NCBI RefSeq assembly: GCF_037975245.1
Contig: NC_092571.1
Coordinates: forward strand, 10,735,917-10,799,916
From: Apostichopus japonicus
Lineage: Eukaryota; Echinodermata; Holothuroidea; Aspidochirotida; Stichopodidae
DNA length: 64,000 bases
Direction of reading: 5' to 3'
The notes under the pieces are model-generated. The model made no database searches and had not been told where the DNA came from. It saw only the letters and a list, made by a program, of their open reading frames with translations. Both the position numbers and the translations under genes were made by a program. Of the stretch, positions 12,125 through 22,200 are shown in pieces. The number at the start of each line of letters is the position of its first letter. The stretch's first letter is position 1.

Positions 12125-13199
12125 CTGAAGAGGGAAAAGTAAAAAGCATCATTGATAACGAAAATCAGTGAGGTTAGAAATTCTCATTTGCAAAGCCTAC
12201 CATGAAGTGTCAGATATTCTGCACCCCCCTTCCCCGATTAAAACTGGGAGGGGAAAACAATAAATAAAGCATACTTAATACATAAATATATAATTTGAAT
12301 AGTTTGTTTCAAATACTAACATATTGCACAACCGGCAAATAATAGATAGGGAGTAAGGTAGGCCCTACGCATATACTAAATTTCACAGCTATCAGGCTGA
12401 CAGTTTAGGAGACATTTCCACACGACATTTTGTATATAACATTTGTTAATACGGTATAACTTTTCAGAGGCTGACATCATACAATAAATACACCATATGT
12501 ACACCCTATTAAAATGTGTTACCTCATTGTGCCCACTTATGCTCACTAATCCAACAAGTTCAGTTCAGGTTTTTTTTCATACAACCAACATGTGCTACTG
12601 AAATCGTCAAACAGCGTCATGAATTAGGTAAAAGTGTTCCTTCCTTCTGGGATGAGAGTTAACCCCACCCCACAGTTCAGTTCAGTGCCACATGGTTTGT
12701 GAGGTGAGATGCAAGTTTAGAATAATTCTTGCACAAATTATCCACAGCATACATTATCTTATCCCAACTATATTACATGTCGGGGATTAGCTAGTCACAG
12801 ATAACAGTAAGTGAATGAGAAGTTGGAAGCCTGGAAATACGTTTATGTAGAACATGTAACATACAACGGACATGTCCTACTGAAACCGAGACACCGCGTC
12901 ATGATTTAGGTAAGAATGCTTCTTTGTTCTGGGACGAGAGTTTACATCAGCCCACCCCACCCTTCCAATACAATTAAAGACACTACGCTACTTAGGTTAT
13001 TTGACTTGCTTTTCCTGTAACTGGTCTCACTTTGCCATGCAGGAAACGCACCAAACACCCACAAAATACCGCAACAAGCAACTTTTATCTTATATTGGGT
13101 ATATATTGGTGACGCTAAACTCTTTGCTATACCGTATACTCTCCTAGTAGCCAAACTGTCTAATATATCATTGTGTCAGTCACCCTTAACAGTAAATCA
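12125..13199. other. Intron-like spacer
   Basis: No exon recognised. Two similar segments near 12590-12660 and 12870-12930 (ACATGT, then AAACCGAGACACCGCGTCATG-like words) are a diverged direct repeat. Confidence 0.4.
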
Positions 13200-13512
13200 G
13201 CATTGTATATGTATAAATAGTTTATCGGTTAAACATTCTACACCAGCATCCTCCCAGTGAACAAAATTGTGACTATACCATCCTTCATTGGAGCAGTACT
13301 CCAGTCCTGTCTCGTAACCAACGTATTCAACTCCATTGAGCAAAATGAGCCACGAGCAGCGACGGCTGATAGAATGCCTAATTGACGACAAACAACATTG
13401 GCGTCCTGTGATTCCCAAAAGTCGTCACATACTGTTCCCCATTGTCCATCACAGTAGATTTCCACTCTCCCGTAGTAGTAACCACCATCACGAAGGCGAA
13501 CTTGTCCAGCAG
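13200..13512 (-). pseudogene. SRCR domain exon, frame-broken
   Basis: Acceptor AG at 13514-13513. The first half reads [27 protein letters not shown] and NVVCRQLG. The second half ([26 protein letters not shown]) is in a different frame. The GQGSGP segment between them is missing, consistent with a small deletion that also shifted the frame. The cysteine in the HNC motif is Phe (HNF). No GT donor is seen just after the last cysteine. Confidence 0.8.
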
Positions 13513-14156
13513 CTGAGAACAGATGGTACGTATGGAAATACACTTATTCTTGGTTACTCTAATAACACAAAATTGTAATTGTAATAGAACGCTTTATACT
13601 ATTGGTGAAATGACTTGCTGATATTACCATGTTTTATTCTGTTCAGTATTTCGTATCTTAGTCGTATCTAGGAGTGTATATAAGAGATCGCATGCTTAAT
13701 CCATTTTGTCACTATCCTTCCAGACCCATGAATTAAGACTTATAACAACTGTAGTTGAATAACGCCTGTGATCCCTTTAGTTGCTGATACAATAGGATTA
13801 TACTTTTGGTAGCAGTAATATTATACACACCAATAGTGTTTTTCTACAAATCTATTTCTATACTAGTGCCATCAAGTTATTACTTATCTTGTATAATTGT
13901 TAATTGATGCTGCTGTTCTTACCCTTCCTCTTCTCATATGAATAATTGTATGAATTACTACGTGGGCGGACAGCTTGACATGTTATTCATATTTGTAGTG
14001 AAACAAAACTCGGGGAGAGACGTGATACCAGCACGAGCAAGCAATGACTAATGCTTGTTTTTAGAGACATATAATAAAAGTTTGATTAACGCTGCAATTA
14101 GCATTACTTTTGATGACACCATTTGATTTCGAACGATGCACTAGATTAGCCTATAA
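13513..14156. other. No recognised feature
   Basis: A/T-rich sequence upstream of the SRCR exons. No further SRCR exon or signal-peptide exon was found. Confidence 0.4.
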
Positions 14157-14392
14157 CCCCTATATATATCTATATATATATATATATATGTAGTCTGTTC
14201 TAAGTATCTCTTTCGAGGTCCGGCTTTAGGAATCACAAATGATTTCGAGTTGGTCAGCATCATGTTTGATCTCTAGAGTAAGGTAAAATATGTCACCAAA
14301 AACAGAACTAGTATCGTTCGATACAGGTGACAAACGCCTACAGTGGAATAACGACCTTCCTTGCCGGTTTCGGGCCTCTGGACGTGCAATCA

Positions 14393-14464
14393 GCGTCCAT
14401 AGCCTAGTGGTTAGGGTGTCCGCGTACAGAGCGGAAGGCCCGTGGTTCGAAATCCGGTGGAGGC
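14393..14464 (+). ncRNA. tRNA-like sequence in the diverged first unit
   Basis: 72 bases with an A box (TAGCCTAGTGG) and a B-box region altered by an extra A (GGTTCGAAATCC). Same design as the 14 later copies. Probably a tRNA-derived SINE-type head, not a working tRNA. Confidence 0.6.
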
Positions 14465-14511
14465 TGAGAGTTTTTTCACTGTTCTTGATTTTCCAACTCA
14501 TTACGATTTTC

Positions 14512-14569
<58 letters not shown>

Positions 14570-14803
14570 GTATGTCGTTTACCTCCATTGCATTAACATA
14601 AAGTCTGTTCAAAGTATCTCTTTCGAGATCCGGCTTTAGGAATCACAAATGATTTTCGAGTTGGATGGCATCATGTTTGATCTCTAGAGTAGGGCAAAAT
14701 ATGTCACCAAAAACAGAACTAGTATTGTTCGATATAGGTGACAAACGCCTACAGTGGAATTACAATCTTCCTTACCGGTTTCGAACCTCTGGACATACAA
14801 TCA

Positions 14804-14875
14804 GCGTCCATAGCCTAGTGGTTAGGGTGTCCGCGTACAGAGCGGGAGGCCCGTGGTTCGAATCCCGGTGGAGGC
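14804..14875 (+). ncRNA. tRNA-like Pol III unit; representative of 14 copies
   Basis: The 72 bases fold by hand as a cloverleaf. Acceptor 7 bp with one G-G mismatch; D arm GCCT/GGGT; anticodon stem TCCGC/GCGGG with loop GTACAGA (formal anticodon ACA); T loop TTCGAAT on a stem with two mismatches. The A box TAGCCTAGTGG and B box GGTTCGAATCC fit Pol III internal promoters. Further copies start at 15177, 15550, 15923, 16296, 16669, 17042, 17415, 17788, 18161, 18534, 18907, 19280 and 19653. Stem mismatches and an unusual anticodon argue against a decoding tRNA; a tRNA-derived transcript is more likely. Confidence 0.65.
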
Positions 14876-14881
14876 TGAAAG

Positions 14882-14887
14882 TTTTTT
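14882..14887 (+). terminator. T6 Pol III terminator, one per unit
   Basis: TTTTTT lies six bases after the tRNA-like 3' end and recurs at the same place in every unit. Four or more Ts is the known Pol III stop signal, so a short transcript of about 80 bases per unit is possible. Confidence 0.6.
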
Positions 14888-17800
14888 CACTGTTCTTGAT
14901 TTTCCAACTCATTACGATTTTCATTTATATATATTCATTTGCCTTTGTCGTTTACCTCCATTGCATTAACATAAAGTCTGTTCAAAGTATCTCTTTCGAG
15001 ATCCGGCTTTAGGAATCACAAATGATTTTCGAGTTGGATGGCATCATGTTTGATCTCTAGAGTAGGGCAAAATATGTCACCAAAAACAGAACTAGTATTG
15101 TTCGATATAGGTGACAAACGCCTACAGTGGAATTACAATCTTCCTTACCGGTTTCGAACCTCTGGACATACAATCAGCGTCCATAGCCTAGTGGTTAGGG
15201 TGTCCGCGTACAGAGCGGGAGGCCCGTGGTTCGAATCCCGGTGGAGGCTGAAAGTTTTTTCACTGTTCTTGATTTTCCAACTCATTACGATTTTCATTTA
15301 TATATATTCATTTGCCTTTGTCGTTTACCTCCATTGCATTAACATAAAGTCTGTTCAAAGTATCTCTTTCGAGATCCGGCTTTAGGAATCACAAATGATT
15401 TTCGAGTTGGATGGCATCGTGTTTGATCTCTAGAGTAGGGCAAAATATGTCACCAAAAACAGAACTAGTATTGTTCGATATAGGTGACAAACGCCTACAG
15501 TGGAATTACAATCTTCCTTACCGGTTTCGAACCTCTGGACATACAATCAGCGTCCATAGCCTAGTGGTTAGGGTGTCCGCGTACAGAGCGGGAGGCCCGT
15601 GGTTCGAATCCCGGTGGAGGCTGAAAGTTTTTTCACTGTTCTTGATTTTCCAACTCATTACGATTTTCATTTATATATATTCATTTGCCTTTGTCGTTTA
15701 CCTCCATTGCATTAACATAAAGTCTGTTCAAAGTATCTCTTTCGAGATCCGGCTTTAGGAATCACAAATGATTTTCGAGTTGGATGGCATCATGTTTGAT
15801 CTCTAGAGTAGGGCAAAATATGTCACCAAAAACAGAACTAGTATTGTTCGATATAGGTGACAAACGCCTACAGTGGAATTACAATCTTCCTTACCGGTTT
15901 CGAACCTCTGGACATACAATCAGCGTCCATAGCCTAGTGGTTAGGGTGTCCGCGTACAGAGCGGGAGGCCCGTGGTTCGAATCCCGGTGGAGGCTGAAAG
16001 TTTTTTCACTGTTCTTGATTTTCCAACTCATTACGATTTTCATTTATATATATTCATTTGCCTTTGTCGTTTACCTCCATTGCATTAACATAAAGTCTGT
16101 TCAAAGTATCTCTTTCGAGATCCGGCTTTAGGAATCACAAATGATTTTCGAGTTGGATGGCATCATGTTTGATCTCTAGAGTAGGGCAAAATATGTCACC
16201 AAAAACAGAACTAGTATTGTTCGATATAGGTGACAAACGCCTACAGTGGAATTACAATCTTCCTTACCGGTTTCGAACCTCTGGACATACAATCAGCGTC
16301 CATAGCCTAGTGGTTAGGGTGTCCGCGTACAGAGCGGGAGGCCCGTGGTTCGAATCCCGGTGGAGGCTGAAAGTTTTTTCACTGTTCTTGATTTTCCAAC
16401 TCATTACGATTTTCATTTATATATATTCATTTGCCTTTGTCGTTTACCTCCATTGCATTAACATAAAGTCTGTTCAAAGTATCTCTTTCGAGATCCGGCT
16501 TTAGGAATCACAAATGATTTTCGAGTTGGATGGCATCATGTTTGATCTCTAGAGTAGGGCAAAATATGTCACCAAAAACAGAACTAGTATTGTTCGATAT
16601 AGGTGACAAACGCCTACAGTGGAATTACAATCTTCCTTACCGGTTTCGAACCTCTGGACATACAATCAGCGTCCATAGCCTAGTGGTTAGGGTGTCCGCG
16701 TACAGAGCGGGAGGCCCGTGGTTCGAATCCCGGTGGAGGCTGAAAGTTTTTTCACTGTTCTTGATTTTCCAACTCATTACGATTTTCATTTATATATATT
16801 CATTTGCCTTTGTCGTTTACCTCCATTGCATTAACATAAAGTCTGTTCAAAGTATCTCTTTCGAGATCCGGCTTTAGGAATCACAAATGATTTTCGAGTT
16901 GGATGGCATCATGTTTGATCTCTAGAGTAGGGCAAAATATGTCACCAAAAACAGAACTAGTATTGTTCGATATAGGTGACAAACGCCTACAGTGGAATTA
17001 CAATCTTCCTTACCGGTTTCGAACCTCTGGACATACAATCAGCGTCCATAGCCTAGTGGTTAGGGTGTCCGCGTACAGAGCGGGAGGCCCGTGGTTCGAA
17101 TCCCGGTGGAGGCTGAAAGTTTTTTCACTGTTCTTGATTTTCCAACTCATTACGATTTTCATTTATATATATTCATTTGCCTTTGTCGTTTACCTCCATT
17201 GCATTAACATAAAGTCTGTTCAAAGTATCTCTTTCGAGATCCGGCTTTAGGAATCACAAATGATTTTCGAGTTGGATGGCATCATGTTTGATCTCTAGAG
17301 TAGGGCAAAATATGTCACCAAAAACAGAACTAGTATTGTTCGATATAGGTGACAAACGCCTACAGTGGAATTACAATCTTCCTTACCGGTTTCGAACCTC
17401 TGGACATACAATCAGCGTCCATAGCCTAGTGGTTAGGGTGTCCGCGTACAGAGCGGGAGGCCCGTGGTTCGAATCCCGGTGGAGGCTGAAAGTTTTTTCA
17501 CTGTTCTTGATTTTCCAACTCATTACGATTTTCATTTATATATATTCATTTGCCTTTGTCGTTTACCTCCATTGCATTAACATAAAGTCTGTTCAAAGTA
17601 TCTCTTTCGAGATCCGGCTTTAGGAATCACAAATGATTTTCGAGTTGGATGGCATCATGTTTGATCTCTAGAGTAGGGCAAAATATGTCACCAAAAACAG
17701 AACTAGTATTGTTCGATATAGGTGACAAACGCCTACAGTGGAATTACAATCTTCCTTACCGGTTTCGAACCTCTGGACATACAATCAGCGTCCATAGCCT

Positions 17801-19771
17801 AGTGGTTAGGGTGTCCGCGTACAGAGCGGGAGGCCCGTGGTTCGAATCCCGGTGGAGGCTGAAAGTTTTTTCACTGTTCTTGATTTTCCAACTCATTACG
17901 ATTTTCATTTATATATATTCATTTGCCTTTGTCGTTTACCTCCATTGCATTAACATAAAGTCTGTTCAAAGTATCTCTTTCGAGATCCGGCTTTAGGAAT
18001 CACAAATGATTTTCGAGTTGGATGGCATCATGTTTGATCTCTAGAGTAGGGCAAAATATGTCACCAAAAACAGAACTAGTATTGTTCGATATAGGTGACA
18101 AACGCCTACAGTGGAATTACAATCTTCCTTACCGGTTTCGAACCTCTGGACATACAATCAGCGTCCATAGCCTAGTGGTTAGGGTGTCCGCGTACAGAGC
18201 GGGAGGCCCGTGGTTCGAATCCCGGTGGAGGCTGAAAGTTTTTTCACTGTTCTTGATTTTCCAACTCATTACGATTTTCATTTATATATATTCATTTGCC
18301 TTTGTCGTTTACCTCCATTGCATTAACATAAAGTCTGTTCAAAGTATCTCTTTCGAGATCCGGCTTTAGGAATCACAAATGATTTTCGAGTTGGATGGCA
18401 TCATGTTTGATCTCTAGAGTAGGGCAAAATATGTCACCAAAAACAGAACTAGTATTGTTCGATATAGGTGACAAACGCCTACAGTGGAATTACAATCTTC
18501 CTTACCGGTTTCGAACCTCTGGACATACAATCAGCGTCCATAGCCTAGTGGTTAGGGTGTCCGCGTACAGAGCGGGAGGCCCGTGGTTCGAATCCCGGTG
18601 GAGGCTGAAAGTTTTTTCACTGTTCTTGATTTTCCAACTCATTACGATTTTCATTTATATATATTCATTTGCCTTTGTCGTTTACCTCCATTGCATTAAC
18701 ATAAAGTCTGTTCAAAGTATCTCTTTCGAGATCCGGCTTTAGGAATCACAAATGATTTTCGAGTTGGATGGCATCATGTTTGATCTCTAGAGTAGGGCAA
18801 AATATGTCACCAAAAACAGAACTAGTATTGTTCGATATAGGTGACAAACGCCTACAGTGGAATTACAATCTTCCTTACCGGTTTCGAACCTCTGGACATA
18901 CAATCAGCGTCCATAGCCTAGTGGTTAGGGTGTCCGCGTACAGAGCGGGAGGCCCGTGGTTCGAATCCCGGTGGAGGCTGAAAGTTTTTTCACTGTTCTT
19001 GATTTTCCAACTCATTACGATTTTCATTTATATATATTCATTTGCCTTTGTCGTTTACCTCCATTGCATTAACATAAAGTCTGTTCAAAGTATCTCTTTC
19101 GAGATCCGGCTTTAGGAATCACAAATGATTTTCGAGTTGGATGGCATCATGTTTGATCTCTAGAGTAGGGCAAAATATGTCACCAAAAACAGAACTAGTA
19201 TTGTTCGATATAGGTGACAAACGCCTACAGTGGAATTACAATCTTCCTTACCGGTTTCGAACCTCTGGACATACAATCAGCGTCCATAGCCTAGTGGTTA
19301 GGGTGTCCGCGTACAGAGCGGGGGGCCCGTGGTTCGAATCCCGGTGGAGGCTGAAAGTTTTTTCACTGTTCTTGATTTTCCAACTCATTACGATTTTCAT
19401 TTATATATATTCATTTGCCTTTGTCGTTTACCTCCATTGCATTAACATAAAGTCTGTTCAAAGTATCTCTTTCGAGATCCGGCTTTAGGAATCACAAATG
19501 ATTTTCGAGTTGGATGGCATCATGTTTGATCTCTAGAGTAGGGCAAAATATGTCACCAAAAACAGAACTAGTATTGTTCGATATAGGTGACAAACGCCTA
19601 CAGTGGAATTACAATCTTCCTTACCGGTTTCGAACCTCTGGACATACAATCAGCGTCCATAGCCTAGTGGTTAGGGTGTCCGCGTACAGAGCGGGAGGCC
19701 CGTGGTTCGAATCCCGGTGGAGGCTGAAAGTTTTTTCACTGTTCTTGATTTTCCAACTCATTACGATTTTC

Positions 19772-19820
<49 letters not shown>

Positions 19821-19840
19821 TATTAATAAATATAAAATTA

Positions 19841-21272
19841 AAATAGGTAACCGAATCAACAAAACTGGACCCAAAACGGCTTTTGTGACAATCAAGGACC
19901 ACATAGAAAACTTTCAAAATAACACAAAATGCAGGCTAATAAACCCAACAAAACCTGAAATGGAACGAATGGCCAAGGCCATCCTTGACCGCATTAATAT
20001 AGACATCAGATCACTGACAAGCGTGAACCAGTGGAGAAATACAACCAGCGTATACTGGAATGGTTCAACAATTTACAGGAAAAGAGCAGTCTCACCTTTC
20101 TGGTCTTCGATATTGTTGAGTTTAACCCCTCGATAGGCAAGGATCTCATACACAAATGTTTAGCATGGGCCAAAGCATACACCAGAATCAGGGATACCGA
20201 AACGAGACTATCATGCACGCAAGGCGATTTCTCCTTTACGATCACAAGGGCAAGGCTTGGGAGAAGAGCGACACGGGTAACCAATTCGACGTCTCAATGG
20301 GTGTGTTTGACGGAGCGGAAGTTTGTGAATTGGTGGGACTATTCATTTTGAACGAACTAGAGAAAATCCGCGACATCACTAGCTTTGGAATATAAAGGGA
20401 CGATGGGCTAGCAGTGATGAGGTCATGCTCAGGCAGCAAAGCAGACAGAATACGAAAAAGCCCTAATCAAGATTTTCTATACATGCGGACTAAAAATCAC
20501 TGTCCAAACGAACTTGAAGACAGTCGACTTCCTTGACGTCACTTGAACATGAATACCGTCGAGTACCAGCCCTACAGAAAACCAAACAACGAACCAGTCT
20601 ATATAAGCCAACACTCGAACCACCCGCCCACAATCATGAAGAACATACCGCGAGCCATCGAAAGAACAGTCTCTGGTCTATCATCTAACTAGGACACATT
20701 CAAGAAAGCAGCACCCATCTACAATCATGCCTTCCGGTCAGCTGGATACAACTATCCTATCAAATACCAAAAGCAAGGAAAACGAAAACACCAAACAGAA
20801 CAAGAAACGTAGGTCAAGGAAAATCACATGGTACAACCCACAATACAGCAAAAACGTAAAGACCAACGTTTGGGCGGACTTCCTTAAACTCATCGACAAG
20901 GACTTCCCACAGACCAACAAGCTACACAAAATCTTCAACAGATCAACAGTCAAAATAAATTACAGCTGTATGAGAAACATGCAACAAATCATCAAGTCAC
21001 ACAACCCAAAGGTCATGAAAGAAACGAGCCAACCCCCCCCCCCCTCCAAGGAAAAGACATGCAACTGCCGAGAAGTAGACAGTACCTACTACGCGGCAAC
21101 TGCTTGGTAAATGACGTCATTTACAAAGCCACCGACGCGTCACGTCAGGTACGGACAACGCGTAATACATAGGCCTCGCGAGCGGAGAATTTAAGAAGAG
21201 ATACAACAGCCAGACCAAATCATTCTGACACGACCGAAAGAAACGGAACTCTCTAAACACATCTGGCAACTC
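19841..21272 (+). pseudogene. Penelope-like element a: RT plus GIY-YIG remnant
   Basis: 5'-truncated retroelement starting where the tRNA-like array ends. Readable pieces in order: AFVTIKDH and CRLINPTKPE (RT fingers), LVFDIVEFNPSI (motif A), FDVSMGVFDGAEVCELVGLF (motif B region), RDDGLAV (catalytic YxDD with Tyr replaced by a TAA stop near 20394), YQPYRKPNNEP, then IWQLK near 21265. A GIY-YIG-like YIGLASGEFKKRY lies near 21165-21205 after a C-N-C-R zinc-binding start. Several frameshifts and stops separate the pieces. The linked RT and GIY-YIG nuclease define Penelope-like elements. It is a different family from the two copies that follow. Confidence 0.75.
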
Positions 21273-21274
21273 AA

Positions 21275-21330
21275 GGAAGGGGAGAAGGGGAGAAGGGGAG
21301 AAGGGGAGAAGGGGAAGGGGAGAAGGAGGG
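21275..21330 (+). repeat. GGGGAGAA minisatellite
   Basis: About seven copies of a G/A-rich 8-base word (GGGGAGAA) separate Penelope-like element a from element b1. Confidence 0.85.
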
Positions 21331-21369
21331 GATGACAGAGGAAAAGTTATTCATGTCCTTCCTGAATGT

Positions 21370-22200
21370 TCAGCCCATGTGGTTGAATGGTACGATCGTA
21401 CTTCGAGATGCATCGTCTGCAGCCACCACATTGTTGAATCCAATTCCATCACCAGCCACAGCATGCAATTCACACAAAAGACTAAGGGTCACATCACTTG
21501 CATTACCACCAATGTCATTTATCTGATCTCTTGTAGAGTTTGCGGCATCCGGTATGTTGGCGAAACCAAAACTACCCTCAAGAAGCGATTCTATGGTCAC
21601 AGATCCACAGTCAACACCATGAAGACTGAGACCCAAGTTGGCGAAAATTTTAACCTTCCCAACTATACCATTAACGACATGTCCCTACAGTGGATTGAAT
21701 CCTTAGGTAGCCGTCCTGACCTAGTACGAATCAGCAGAGAGGGGCTCTGGATGCAACGCCTTCGTACCATTCAACCTCATGGGCTGAACATTTAGGAATA
21801 ACATGACTAAATTTTCCTCTGTCCCCCACTCTTTCTCCCTCCCGCCCCCTTTTCACCCATCTTCTCACAGCTCTCTTCCCCTCCTTTTTCTCCACACCTT
21901 TCTGTCTTTGAACCTCTCCAGTTTATTCCCTACCCTGTTCCTTTAATCCTCTCTTTGTCCCTCCACTCTTTATCTCCTACCTCTCCTCTTCCCCTATTGC
22001 TGTCTTCTTTCCATCCATTGTCTACTTATGTCCATTGTCCCCTTTCACCTATCTCATTGTGTTCAACGTGCTCATTAACCTGTATGTATTCTGTGTGTGT
22101 GCTTTTGTCCCTTCTGTTACTGTTACTTGTCATTTAGCCTCTGAAGAAGATCCTGCAAGGATCGAAACGTAAGGCCAACTTACTTTTACACATTCTATTA
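21370..22200 (+). mobile_element. Penelope-like element b1: partial upstream copy
   Basis: Contains only the 3' end of the element: an open frame to 21795 with a CIVCSHH zinc-binding motif and a GIY-YIG nuclease core (VIYLISC, then GIRYVGET, then KRFYGHRS), followed by a pyrimidine-rich 3' region and a hammerhead-like motif. The same order is repeated at the end of element b2 with high similarity. A partial copy in head-to-tail tandem upstream of a longer one is the known Penelope arrangement (pseudo-LTR). The nuclease frame is open in this copy. Confidence 0.8.
22141..22169 (+). ncRNA. Hammerhead-ribozyme-like motif, copy 1
   Basis: CTGAAGA (the CUGANGA core), one A, then a 5-bp stem II (GATCC/GGATC) with loop TGCAA, followed by GAAAC. 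These are the conserved core pieces of hammerhead ribozymes, which are reported in Penelope-like retroelements. Stems I and III are not clear by eye, so self-cleavage is unproven. Confidence 0.5.

Larger units (their letters stand above)
14160..19817 (+). repeat. Tandem array, 373-bp unit, 15 copies
   Basis: One diverged unit (about 14190-14600) is followed by fourteen units repeating every 373 bp; the same point of the unit falls at 14665, 15038 and so on to 19514. Interior units differ by isolated single bases, for example near 15420 and 19322. The first and last units carry a long (TA)n tract (14519-14566; about 19777-19817) where interior units have a short TATATATA followed by TTCATTTGCC. 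Each unit has a 72-base tRNA-like core and a T6 run. A 115-codon open frame recurs in every unit, but it runs through the tRNA-like core and is treated as accidental. Confidence 0.95.

Noticed and set aside
14804-14875. A genuine tRNA-Cys gene cluster (anticodon ACA)
   Set aside because: Acceptor and T stems have mismatches, base 32 is unusual, and ACA is not a usual anticodon for Cys. A tRNA-derived repeat fits better.
14160-19776. CRISPR array
   Set aside because: There is no repeat-spacer alternation; the whole 373-bp unit is repeated, in a eukaryotic context.
14665-19861. Fourteen identical 115-codon open frames as a protein family
   Set aside because: They follow the 373-bp tandem unit and read through the tRNA-like core and TA motif. 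No domain is seen and the identity is explained by the DNA repeat.
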